Shown: in pieces, positions 13,652 through 21,563 of the stretch
How the letters are laid out: each line of letters begins with the position of its first letter
Numbering within the stretch: the stretch's first letter is position 1
Source: UBA10649 sp965278945
GTDB lineage: Bacteria > Actinomycetota > Actinomycetes > S36-B12
DNA length: 64,000 nucleotides
Assembly (NCBI GenBank): GCA_965278945.1
Contig: OZ257128.1
Span: 62,001-126,000, forward strand
Reading direction: 5' to 3'
Notes under the pieces: model-generated
What the model saw: the letters and a program-made list of their open reading frames with translations, nothing else
Database searches by the model: none
What the model was told of the DNA's origin: nothing
Position numbers and translations under genes: made by a program

Positions 13652-16600
13652 ATGAGTCGCTGGGCAGTACACCACCCGATCGCCGCCCTACTGGTCTGGT
13701 TCGGCGCGATCTTCGCGATCGCGTTCGCCGCCGTCGGATTCGGGGGGACGTACAACGACACCTTCGCGCTGCCGGGCGTGCAGTCGACGACTGCCCAGGA
13801 CCTGCTCACGAAGCTGGCCGGCAAGCCCACCGACACCTCGTCGGCGCAGGTGGTGTGGACCTCGAGCACGGGTGCCGCGACCGAGGGCGCGACTAAGGAG
13901 GCCATCGAGCCGACCCTGAAGGCGCTGGCCGACCTCGACTTCGTCGAGTGCGTCGCCGGGCCGTATGGCGTGAACTACGGGAAGAACTGCCCCAAGGCGA
14001 CCCCGACCGACCTGAAGGCCGTCGTCCTCGGCCAGATCAGGAAGGAACTGTCGAAGAAGACGGGCATTCCCGAGGATCGCCTCGTGCAGGCGGCGGAACT
14101 ACTCGAGAAGCTCGCACCGCTGCAGACGACCGACCCGAAGAAGCTCGCCGAGGTGGCGCGCGCGCTCCCCGAGATCGCCAAGCTCGCTTCGGCACCGAAG
14201 GATGACCTTGACGCGCTCGCGGCAATCACGCCAAAGGAACTCAGCTTCCTCGTCGGGCTGAACGCGGCGGACATCACCAGCGCACTCGATGCGATCGGCG
14301 GCCTCGCGAAGTTCGCCGAGCTTCCCGCCGCGACCCTGAAGTCGCTCGCGGACGCAAACAGGTCGGACCTCGCAGCGTTCGCCGAGAAGCTGCCCGCCGA
14401 TGTCGCCGGACTGAACAAGGTCGTGTCGGCGCTCGACTCCGCGACGGCCGCGGATCCTGCACTGGCGAAGGACATCACCGCGGTGGCGAAGGCCACTGGG
14501 TTGACGAAGAAGCAGGTGCGGTCGGCCGCAACCCTGCTGCACGAGATCGCGCCGCTGGCCAAGGAGGACCCCGCCAAGCTGGCGGCGGTCGCCAAGGCGC
14601 TGCCCGAGCTCGCATCGATAGCGTCGACGCAGAAGTCCACGCTCGACGCGCTCGCCAAGCTCAAGCCCGAGAACCTGTCCTTCCTTGTCGGGCTGACGAA
14701 GAAGGACATCGACGCCGTTGTCACCGCGTTCGGCGACCTGCGCAAGTTCGCGGACCTCCCGGCCGACACGCTGAAGCAGTTGGCCGACGCCAGCCCGGAC
14801 CAGTTGGCCACGTTCGCCACGGCGCTGCCGAGCGATATCGCCAAGGCGACCAAGGCGATGGCCGAGGTCAAGGCCGAGACCGAGAAGCTGGGCAAGGCTG
14901 CCGATGCGGCGCAGGCCGCGACGTCGGCAGTTTCAGCTGACGGCAAGGTCGCCTACGCGACCGTGACCTTGTCCGGCACCGCCCCGACGACGGCCCAGGC
15001 GACGAAGTTCGTCGACGCGGCCATGGCAGCCAACTCCGACACGCTGACCGTCGGCGTCTCTGGAGCTGGGCTCGAGAGCGCCGGGTCTGGCCCCGACAAC
15101 TCGGAGGCGATCGGCCTGCTGGTGGCGATCCTCATCCTGCTCGTCGCCTTCGGATCGCTGATCGCCGCGGGGCTGCCGATCGTCGTCGCGCTCACGGGCC
15201 TGGTCGCGGGCCAGCTGCTCGTCCTCTTCGTCGCTCGCTTCATGGACGTCGCGACGTTCGCGCCGACCCTGGCCGGGATGATCGGGCTCGGCGTCGGCAT
15301 CGACTACGCGCTGTTCGTCATGAATCGCTTCAACCAGGGAGTGCGCCAGGGCCTCGCGCCCAAGGACGCCGTCCTGGCGTCCGTCGGTACTGCGGGCAAG
15401 GCGGTCGCGTTCGCCGGCAGCACCGTCATCGTCGCGCTGCTCGGCATGTTCGTCCTGAGGATCACCTTCTTCAACGGACTTGCGGTCGCAGCGGCCGCCG
15501 CAGTGCTGATGGTCATGCTCTCGGCGCTGATCATGCTGCCCGCGCTCTTGTCGCTGCTGGGCAAGCACGCCCTGGGAGTGCGCATGCCGTGGGCGCGCCA
15601 TCCCAAGCCGGAGAATCCCGAGACGTCGCGCTGGGCGAAGTACGGGGCACTCCTGCAGAAGAAGCCGATCATTCCCGCGCTGCTCGCGATCGTGCTCGTC
15701 GGCTTCCTGGCGAGCCCCGCGCTGAAGATGGAGCTGGGCTTCCCCGACAACTCATCCGAGGCGACCGGATCCCCTCTGCGCGTCGGATTCGACCTGCTGT
15801 CCGACGGCTTCGGTCCGGGCACGAACGGCCCGTTCTACGTGGCGGTCCAGACGCCGAAGCCGGACGACTACACCGCGCTGGCTTCGGTCATCTCCGCGCT
15901 CGAGGCGACACCAGGCGTCGCGTCGACCCTGCCGTCGACCGGCATGCTGCCACTCCTCGAGCTGGACAAGCAGGCCTTCGGCGACGGGGGAACGGTGACG
16001 TCCGTCATCGTCAATCCGTCGACGGCGCCAGCGGCGGAGGAGACCACGCAACTGCTGGATCGCATCCGGTCGGAAACTGCCCCGAAGATCGAGGCCGATA
16101 GCGGCGCGATCATCTACGTTGGCGGGCAGCAGGCGGTGGCCGAGGACTTCACGACGGTCCTGCAAGGGGCCCTGCCGCTGTTCTTGTTGCTTGTGGTCGG
16201 ACTGGGCTTCATCGCACTCATGCTGTTGTTCCACTCGTTGCTGATCCCGTTGACGGCGGCACTCACATCGTTGCTCTCGTTCGCCGGTGCGCTCGGCGTG
16301 ACGGTCGCGGTGTTCCAGAACGGCGTGGCGAACTCGCTGCTGGGCGTTACCGGAACCGGGCCGATCCTGCCGTTCCTGCCGATCATGGTGTTCGCGATCT
16401 TGTTCGGGCTGTCGATGGACTACCAGGTGTTCCTGGTGACACGCATGCGCGAGGAGTGGAACAGAACCCACGACAACGCCGATGCGGTTCGCCTGGGTCT
16501 GGCTGGGTCGGGGCGGGTGGTCGTCGTCGCGGCGACCATCATGACGAGTGTCTTCTTGTCGTTCGTGCCGACTCCGCTCGACACGATCAAGCTGTTCGGT

Positions 16601-16744
16601 GTCGCGCTCGCTTCGGCCGTCATCATCGACGCGTTCATCGTCCGGCTGATCCTCGTGCCGTCGCTGATGAGCCTGTTCGGCAAGGCCAACTGGTGGCTGC
16701 CGAAGCCGCTCGACAAGGTCCTGCCGACCATCAAGCTGGAGTAG
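13652..16744 (+). CDS. MMPL-family RND exporter with duplicated extracytoplasmic segment
   Basis: 1030-residue proton-driven exporter of the MMPL type. TM1 is at residues 8-30; the first extracytoplasmic domain is very long, then a five-helix block (about 490-680) containing GIDYALFVMNRFNQG, a second outer domain, and a final helix block with FGLSMDYQVFLVTRMREEW. The GxDY sequences are the expected family proton-relay segments. Residues about 137-281 and 282-420 are two related copies of one module. Chosen start ATG 13652 opens MSRWAVHHPIAA. The regulator is the divergent MarR. Cargo unknown. Confidence 0.92.
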   Translation: MSRWAVHHPIAALLVWFGAIFAIAFAAVGFGGTYNDTFALPGVQSTTAQDLLTKLAGKPTDTSSAQVVWTSSTGAATEGATKEAIEPTLKALADLDFVECVAGPYGVNYGKNCPKATPTDLKAVVLGQIRKELSKKTGIPEDRLVQAAELLEKLAPLQTTDPKKLAEVARALPEIAKLASAPKDDLDALAAITPKELSFLVGLNAADITSALDAIGGLAKFAELPAATLKSLADANRSDLAAFAEKLPADVAGLNKVVSALDSATAADPALAKDITAVAKATGLTKKQVRSAATLLHEIAPLAKEDPAKLAAVAKALPELASIASTQKSTLDALAKLKPENLSFLVGLTKKDIDAVVTAFGDLRKFADLPADTLKQLADASPDQLATFATALPSDIAKATKAMAEVKAETEKLGKAADAAQAATSAVSADGKVAYATVTLSGTAPTTAQATKFVDAAMAANSDTLTVGVSGAGLESAGSGPDNSEAIGLLVAILILLVAFGSLIAAGLPIVVALTGLVAGQLLVLFVARFMDVATFAPTLAGMIGLGVGIDYALFVMNRFNQGVRQGLAPKDAVLASVGTAGKAVAFAGSTVIVALLGMFVLRITFFNGLAVAAAAAVLMVMLSALIMLPALLSLLGKHALGVRMPWARHPKPENPETSRWAKYGALLQKKPIIPALLAIVLVGFLASPALKMELGFPDNSSEATGSPLRVGFDLLSDGFGPGTNGPFYVAVQTPKPDDYTALASVISALEATPGVASTLPSTGMLPLLELDKQAFGDGGTVTSVIVNPSTAPAAEETTQLLDRIRSETAPKIEADSGAIIYVGGQQAVAEDFTTVLQGALPLFLLLVVGLGFIALMLLFHSLLIPLTAALTSLLSFAGALGVTVAVFQNGVANSLLGVTGTGPILPFLPIMVFAILFGLSMDYQVFLVTRMREEWNRTHDNADAVRLGLAGSGRVVVVAATIMTSVFLSFVPTPLDTIKLFGVALASAVIIDAFIVRLILVPSLMSLFGKANWWLPKPLDKVLPTIKLE
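14060..14911 (+). repeat. Internal duplication within mmpL
   Basis: Two protein-level repeats with a period of 145 residues. Matching stretches include LAPLQTTDPKKLAEVARALPE with IAPLAKEDPAKLAAVAKALPE, ELSFLVGLNAADI with NLSFLVGLTKKDI, and KFAELPAATLKSLADANRSDL with KFADLPADTLKQLADASPDQL. Both lie in the first outer domain and look alpha-helical. Divergence at many positions shows the duplication is not recent. Confidence 0.85.
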
Positions 16745-16824
16745 CGCTCACTCCTCGCTAGCTGTCCAGATTCCATGGACAGCTAGCTCCGGGGCTCGCT
16801 TCGCTCACTCCTCGCTAGCTGTCC
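16745..16824. repeat. Gene-end-templated hairpin repeat, second locus
   Basis: CGCTCACTCCTCGCTAGCTG occurs at 16745 and again at 16802 (57-bp period). A perfect 12-bp hairpin, GCTAGCTGTCCA (16757-16768) with TGGACAGCTAGC (16776-16787) and 7-base loop GATTCCA, is followed by GGGGCTCGCTTCGCTCACTC (16791-16810). The arm copies the 3' end of the minus-strand tetR gene (from 16814). It fills the convergent gap between mmpL and tetR, like the units at 2286-2395. Confidence 0.88.
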
Positions 16825-17570
16825 TTGACGATCAGCTTGGGCTTGGCCTCCATGTTCTGCAGGCCGTTCCACGCCAGGTTGACCAGGTGCGAGACGACCT
16901 CGTCCTTCTTCGGCTTGCGCACGTCGAGCCACCACTGCCCGGTCTGCGCGACCATGCCGACGAGCATCTGCGCGTATAGCGGCGCCCACTTCGGGTTCAG
17001 CTTGTGCGCACGGAACTGGTCCTCGAGCAGGTCGGTGACCTTTGCCGCCACGTCGACGATGACGGTCGCGAACGTGCCGGTGAAGCCGACTCCGCCGGCG
17101 TCGGGATTCCGCGCCGCGGGGGTATCGCGCACGAGGATGCGGAAGCCGTCGGGGTACTGCTCGATGTAGTCGAAGAGCGCCAGTCCCGCCCGCTCGAGCA
17201 GGACTCGTGCCGAGACCTGCTCCTCGTTCTCATGCTCACCGAGGGCCTTGATCATCGAGTCGAGCAGGTACGCCATCTCGCGATCGACGACGACCGCGTA
17301 GAGGCCTTCCTTGCCGCCGAAGTGCTCGTAGACGACGGGCTTGGAGACGTTGGCCTTCGCGGCGATCTCCTCGACGCTGACGGCCTCGAAGCCCTTCTCC
17401 GCGAACAGGCGACGGCCCACGTTGAGCAGTTGCTCGCGCCGCTCCTGACCGCTCATGCGCACGCGCTCGTGATTCTCCGGGCGGCGTGCGTCGCGCCGAG
17501 GCGCCGCGATTGGCGTCACGTTGCTGGGCAGCGCGTCCGCGTCGTCGATCTCGACCTGCTCGGGTGTCAT
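16815..17570 (-). CDS. TetR-family regulator downstream of the desaturase
   Basis: 251 residues with an unusually long N-terminal extension (about 40 residues) before the helix-turn-helix EEIAAKANVSKPVVYEHFGGKEGLY (about residues 67-91), then a helical ligand domain. ATG 17570 overlaps the desaturase stop (ATGA), so the two form one operon read from the promoter near 18600. Probable role: acyl-lipid-responsive control of the desaturase and of itself (inference from linkage and the operator). Confidence 0.9.
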   Translation of the reverse strand: MTPEQVEIDDADALPSNVTPIAAPRRDARRPENHERVRMSGQERREQLLNVGRRLFAEKGFEAVSVEEIAAKANVSKPVVYEHFGGKEGLYAVVVDREMAYLLDSMIKALGEHENEEQVSARVLLERAGLALFDYIEQYPDGFRILVRDTPAARNPDAGGVGFTGTFATVIVDVAAKVTDLLEDQFRAHKLNPKWAPLYAQMLVGMVAQTGQWWLDVRKPKKDEVVSHLVNLAWNGLQNMEAKPKLIVKDS

Positions 17571-18544
17571 GACTGCTCCTGCTGGAGCCCCCGCACGCGC
17601 CTGCGCATCTGCGGATCCTTGAGCCTGGCGGCGATGCGCTCGGGCTTGGGCCAGCGCACGTCACGCGCGAGCTTGACCTTCTCCAGGCCACGGATGATCT
17701 CCGCGCTGAGGTCGAACTGACCGCGGAGCACGCCGTGGCGCGCGGACGTCTGGTCGATGTGGTGCAGGTTGTGCCAGGACTCGCCCATCGACGGGATCGC
17801 CAGCCACGCCACGTTGCTGGACATGTCGCGTGACTCGAACGGGCGCTTGCCGAAGACGTGGCAGATCGAGTTGATCGACCACGTGACGTGATGCAGGAGG
17901 GCGATGCGGACCAGGCCGGCCCAGAAGAAGGCGGTGAGCGCGCCCATCCACGACCAGGTGACCAGGCCGCCGATGAGTGCGGGGAGGAACAGGGTCGTGA
18001 GGACGATCACGGGGAAGTAGCGCGACATCAGGCGCAGGTCCTTGTCGGCCGCGATGTCGGGCGCGAACTTCTCGATCGAGGTGTTGTCCTTGTCGAAGAA
18101 CCAGCCGACGTGCGCGAACCACAGGCCGCGCGCGACCTGGCGTCGCGAGGTGCCAAAGCGCCACGGGGAGTGCGGGTCGCCGACCTCGTCGGAGTACTTG
18201 TGGTGCTTGCGGTGATCGGCAACCCACTGGTCGAGCGATCCCTCGAGCGCGAGGGATCCCATGAGGCCGAGCGCGATCTTGACGCCGCGGTTCGCCTTGA
18301 ACGAGCCGTGCGTGAAGTAGCGGTGGTAGCCGACCGTGATGCCCAGCCCGCTGATCGTCCACATGATGAACACGAGGGTGATGTCTACCCACGAGAGCCA
18401 CCCGCCCCAGGCCACCGGGATGGCGAGGGCAACCGCGATCAGCGGTATCGCGACGAAGTAGGCGATGGTGATCCGCATCCCCAGGCCGTTCAGCTGGACC
18501 TCATCGGGACGGTCCAGGGACTGGATGTCGGGGCTTGCGGTCAT
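17567..18544 (-). CDS. Membrane acyl-CoA / fatty-acid desaturase
   Basis: Di-iron delta-9-type desaturase of 325 residues introducing a double bond into acyl chains at the cytoplasmic membrane. The three histidine boxes are present: HRYFTH, HRKHHKYSD and HNLHHIDQTS. Two pairs of membrane segments lie near 25-70 and 185-225. ATG 18544 has a good Shine-Dalgarno (GAGGGA). First gene of a desaturase-tetR operon with its own regulated promoter. Confidence 0.93.
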   Translation of the reverse strand: MTASPDIQSLDRPDEVQLNGLGMRITIAYFVAIPLIAVALAIPVAWGGWLSWVDITLVFIMWTISGLGITVGYHRYFTHGSFKANRGVKIALGLMGSLALEGSLDQWVADHRKHHKYSDEVGDPHSPWRFGTSRRQVARGLWFAHVGWFFDKDNTSIEKFAPDIAADKDLRLMSRYFPVIVLTTLFLPALIGGLVTWSWMGALTAFFWAGLVRIALLHHVTWSINSICHVFGKRPFESRDMSSNVAWLAIPSMGESWHNLHHIDQTSARHGVLRGQFDLSAEIIRGLEKVKLARDVRWPKPERIAARLKDPQMRRRVRGLQQEQS

Positions 18545-18587
18545 GTGACTCCCTCGCGGCGCTGGTCTGGGTGCGTTACTTACGCTT

Positions 18588-18621
18588 CCGTAGGTTACGG
18601 TACCGTAGGTAAGCCCGTCAA
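18588..18621 (-). promoter_or_regulatory. Desaturase promoter and TetR-type operator
   Basis: Minus-strand -35 TTGACG (complement of 18616-18621), 18-base spacer, -10 TAACCT (complement of 18592-18597). Overlying it are the 12-bp palindrome TACGGTACCGTA (18596-18607) and a direct repeat CCGTAGGT at 18588 and 18603 (15-bp period). Binding here would occlude the -10 and spacer. Confidence 0.7.
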
Positions 18622-18662
18622 GCCTCGGCGAGAGTGTTCGCCGGGTGTTCACGAGGGCCAAC

Positions 18663-18668
18663 TACTGT
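18663..18668 (+). promoter_or_regulatory. Candidate -10 of tRNA-Gln
   Basis: TACTGT lies 15 bases before the mature 5' end of tRNA-Gln. No clear -35 hexamer was found at the usual distance. Confidence 0.4.
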
Positions 18669-18683
18669 TCTCCTGCTGCGCGG

Positions 18684-18754
18684 TCCCGGGTCGTCTAGTG
18701 GCAGGACAGCGGACTTTGAATCCGTCAACGAAGGTTCGACCCCTTCCCCGGGAG
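18684..18754 (+). tRNA. tRNA-Gln (anticodon TTG)
   Basis: Full cloverleaf: acceptor TCCCGGG/CCCGGGA, D arm from 18693, anticodon stem GCGGA/TCCGT with loop CTTTGAA (anticodon TTG at 18716-18718), T arm GAAGG-TTCGACC-CCTTC, discriminator G at 18754. CCA is not encoded at the 3' end (CCCC follows). It lies upstream of glmU. Confidence 0.95.
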
Positions 18755-18770
18755 CCCCACAACCCCTTCG

Positions 18771-18858
18771 GAATTGAACCGCCTCCCGGGTCAATTCCGA
18801 AGAAGTCGCCCCGGAACGACCACCAAACCCGGATTTCACCCGGGAGGCGGTTCAATTC
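18771..18858. repeat. 20-bp inverted repeat between tRNA-Gln and glmU
   Basis: Arms GAATTGAACCGCCTCCCGGG (18771-18790) and its exact complement (18839-18858); one further T-A pair extends it inward, leaving a 46-base loop. A competing smaller hairpin is possible, CGGAATTGA (18769-18777) with TCAATTCCG (18791-18799), which uses the same left arm. It lies 17 bases after the tRNA and about 55 bases before the glmU start. Confidence 0.85.
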
Positions 18859-18913
18859 TGGGTGCCTATATGGTGAGCACGACTTCCCACGCCCGACCCG
18901 CTGAGGACCAGAT

Positions 18914-20410
18914 GTGACCAGCGCTCGTCCGTCCGTTGTCGTGATCCTTGCGGCCGGCGAGGGAAAGCGGATGAAGTCCGCCACCCCGAAGGTTCTGCAT
19001 ACCGTCGCCGGGCGGTCACTTCTTGGACATGTCATCGAGGCGGCCAGTTCCATCGAGCCCCACCACCTGGTGATTGTCGTCGGGCATGGTCGCGAGCAGG
19101 TCGCCGCGCACGTTGCCGAGATCGCGCCGTGGGCGCTGACCGTGGTCCAGGAGCGTCAGGGCGGTACCGGGCACGCGGTCCGCATCGCCCTCGACGACAT
19201 CGTCGCGCGCGGCATCTCGCTCGTCGACGGACCGGTCGTCGTGCTGACCGCCGACACCCCGCTGCTGACCGGCGCGACGCTGACCACCCTGCTCGTCGAG
19301 CACGCCGGCACGAGTGCTGCAGCGACAGTGCTCACCGCCAGGCTCGTGGACCCCACTGGGTACGGGCGCATCGTGCGCGATGTCGACGGCTACGTGTCGG
19401 CCATCGTCGAGCACAAGGACGCGACCAGCGAGCAACTGTCGATCGATGAGATCAACTCGGGGATGTACGCGTTCGACGCCGGCCGCCTCGTCGATGCGCT
19501 CGCCGGCCTGAACACCGACAACGCGCAAGGCGAGGAGTACCTCACTGACGTTGTCGGGATCCTGCGCAGCGACGACGTCGTGGTGTCGGCCTCCCTGTGC
19601 CAGGACCCGTCCGAGATCCTCGGCGTGAACGATCGCGTCCAGCTCGCCGAGGCCGCTGGCCTGATGCGCGATCGGATCAACGAGGGCTGGATGCGCGACG
19701 GCGTCGCGATGCTCGACCCGACCAGCGTCTGGCTCGACGTCGACGTGGAACTGGCCGCCGACGTGACGATCCGCCCGCAGGTGACCCTGCGCGGTCCCAC
19801 CTCCGTCGATACCGGCGCGATCATCGGCCCCGGCACGACGCTCACCTCGTGCGAGGTGGGGGAGGGGGCCGAGGTCATCCACACCTGGGCCGAGCTTGCG
19901 GTCATCGGCGCGGGCAGCCGTGTCGGCCCGTTCACCTACCTGCGCCCTGGCACGGTCCTCGGCCGCTCGACCAAGGCGGGCGCCTTCGTCGAGATCAAGA
20001 ACTCCTCGATCGCGGATGGCGCGAAGGTCCCGCACCTGTCCTACGTCGGCGACGCGGACGTGGGCGAGGGCACCAACATTGGCGCCGCGACTGTCTTCGT
20101 CAACTACGACGGCGTGTCCAAGCACCGCACGGTGGTGGGCGAGCACGTCAGGATCGGAAGCGACAGCATGCTGGTCGCGCCGGTGACCATCGGCGACGGC
20201 GCGTACACCGCGGCAGGCTCGGTGATCACCGACGACGTCCCGCCCGGCGCTATGGCGGTGGGCCGCTCGCGGCAGCGCAACATCGAGGGCTGGGTCGGGC
20301 GCAAGCGCCCGGGAACGGCGGCCGCCGAGGCCGCGACGCGCGCCCAGGACGTGGCCGACGACTCTGAACTGACCGGCACGACAGACGACAACATCAACCC
20401 GCAGGCATAG
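18914..20410 (+). CDS. glmU: Bifunctional UDP-GlcNAc pyrophosphorylase / GlcN-1-P acetyltransferase
   Basis: Makes UDP-GlcNAc for peptidoglycan. 498 residues from GTG 18914. N-terminal uridyltransferase with LAAGEGKRMKSATPKVLH; C-terminal left-handed beta-helix with hexapeptide repeats, YLRPGTVLG, and KVPHLSYVGDADVG, whose His matches the acetyltransferase catalytic base. A charged, probably disordered tail (EAATRAQDVADDSELTG) extends beyond the helix. The prs gene follows after 8 bases with its own Shine-Dalgarno. Confidence 0.97.
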   Translation: MTSARPSVVVILAAGEGKRMKSATPKVLHTVAGRSLLGHVIEAASSIEPHHLVIVVGHGREQVAAHVAEIAPWALTVVQERQGGTGHAVRIALDDIVARGISLVDGPVVVLTADTPLLTGATLTTLLVEHAGTSAAATVLTARLVDPTGYGRIVRDVDGYVSAIVEHKDATSEQLSIDEINSGMYAFDAGRLVDALAGLNTDNAQGEEYLTDVVGILRSDDVVVSASLCQDPSEILGVNDRVQLAEAAGLMRDRINEGWMRDGVAMLDPTSVWLDVDVELAADVTIRPQVTLRGPTSVDTGAIIGPGTTLTSCEVGEGAEVIHTWAELAVIGAGSRVGPFTYLRPGTVLGRSTKAGAFVEIKNSSIADGAKVPHLSYVGDADVGEGTNIGAATVFVNYDGVSKHRTVVGEHVRIGSDSMLVAPVTIGDGAYTAAGSVITDDVPPGAMAVGRSRQRNIEGWVGRKRPGTAAAEAATRAQDVADDSELTGTTDDNINPQA

Positions 20411-20418
20411 GAGCATTG

Positions 20419-21420
20419 GTGACCCAGCTGACAGTCCCGACCCAGAAGAAGATGATCCTGCTCGCGGGTCGCTCCTACCCGGCACTCGCTGAGGAGGTCG
20501 CCTCCGAGCTCGGGATCACGCTGTCGCCGCTCACCGCGTACGACTTCGCGAATGGCGAGATCTTCATCCGCTTCAAGGAGTCTGTCCGGGGCACCGATGC
20601 GTTCGTGCTTCAGAGCCACACGACGCCCATCAACACCTGGATCATGGAGCAGCTGATCATGGTCGATGCGCTGAAGCGGGCGTCGGCCAAGCGGATCACC
20701 GTCATCATGCCGTTCTACGGTTACGCGCGTCAGGACAAGAAGCACCGCGGACGCGAGCCCATCTCGGCTCGACTGATGGCCGACCTGTTCAAGACTGCCG
20801 GCGCGGACCGGCTGATGACCGTCGACTTGCATACGTCCCAGATCCAGGGCTTCTTCGACGGACCGGTCGACCACCTCTTCGCGATGCCGCTGCTGGCCAA
20901 GCACGTGTCTTCACGGGTTCCCCGCGACCGCATCACCGTCGTCTCGCCGGACGCGGGTCGCGTACGCGTCGCCGAGCGATGGACGGATGTCCTGGGCGCT
21001 CCGCTGGCGATCATTCACAAGCGCCGCGACCCCGACGTGCCGAACCAGGTCCGCGTGCTCGAGGTCGTCGGTGACGTGCGCGGGCGAGTCTGCGTCCTGG
21101 TCGACGACATGATCGATACCGGCGGGACGATCGTGAAGGCCGCCGAGACCCTGTTCGAGAACGGTGCTGCCGAGGTGATCGTCGCTGCGACGCACGCGAT
21201 CCTCAGCGATCCGGCCAAGGAACGACTGGCCGCCTCGGACATCTCCGAGGTCATCGTCACGAACACGCTTCCGATCCCCGACGAGCGCCGCTTCGACAAG
21301 CTCACGATCTTGTCGATCGCCCCGATCCTCGCCGGGGCGATCCACGAGGTGTTCACCGACGGTTCCGTGACGAGCATGTTCGAGGACGGCCCGAGTGAGT
21401 CCGAGGCCTCCTCCCACTAG
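20419..21420 (+). CDS. prs: Ribose-phosphate pyrophosphokinase
   Basis: Makes PRPP from ribose-5-phosphate and ATP for nucleotide, His, Trp and NAD synthesis (the product is used by NadC here). GTG 20419 is preferred to TTG 20416 because AGGAG at 20409-20413 is then 5 bases away; 333 residues. Motifs: FANGEIFIRF, YGYARQDKKHRGREPISARL (flexible ATP loop), DLHTSQIQGFFDGPVDHL and the PRPP loop VLVDDMIDTGGTIVKA. Confidence 0.97.
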   Translation: MTQLTVPTQKKMILLAGRSYPALAEEVASELGITLSPLTAYDFANGEIFIRFKESVRGTDAFVLQSHTTPINTWIMEQLIMVDALKRASAKRITVIMPFYGYARQDKKHRGREPISARLMADLFKTAGADRLMTVDLHTSQIQGFFDGPVDHLFAMPLLAKHVSSRVPRDRITVVSPDAGRVRVAERWTDVLGAPLAIIHKRRDPDVPNQVRVLEVVGDVRGRVCVLVDDMIDTGGTIVKAAETLFENGAAEVIVAATHAILSDPAKERLAASDISEVIVTNTLPIPDERRFDKLTILSIAPILAGAIHEVFTDGSVTSMFEDGPSESEASSH

Positions 21421-21458
21421 GGGCGAGGGTGCGTGACGGGGCACTGCCCGAGACGGGG

Positions 21459-21464
21459 TAGACT
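21459..21464 (+). promoter_or_regulatory. rplY promoter -10
   Basis: TAGACT; the transcript would start near 21471, immediately before the structured leader, about 90 bases upstream of the GTG start. A -35 match is weak (GTGACG at 21433-21438, 20 bases away). Confidence 0.5.
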
Positions 21465-21473
21465 CACGTCACT

Positions 21474-21538
21474 CCTCGGCGAGGGTGTGCTCCCAGCACC
21501 GTGATCGACGTGGTCGGCGCACACCAGCGTTGCCGAGG
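21474..21538 (+). ncRNA. Structured 5' leader of rplY
   Basis: Two stacked stems: outer CCTCGGC (21474-21480) with GCCGAGG (21532-21538), inner GGTGTGC (21484-21490) with GCACACC (21519-21525), separated by an asymmetric internal loop (3 and 6 bases). The 28-base apical region is GC-rich. It starts 3 bases after the expected transcription start and ends 12 bases before the AGGAG at 21551-21555. A cis-regulatory element bound by the L25 protein is plausible (inference). Confidence 0.6.
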
Positions 21539-21563
21539 TGACCGACGACGAGGAGCTTGAGAA

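Noticed and set aside
13975..14946. 323-codon minus-strand frame rich in Ala/Ser
   Set aside because: Mirror of the repeated helical region of mmpL; codon periodicity follows the plus strand.
18771..18858. attL/attR pair of an element integrated at tRNA-Gln
   Set aside because: The repeats are inverted, 46 bases apart, do not match the tRNA 3' end, and no integrase is present.
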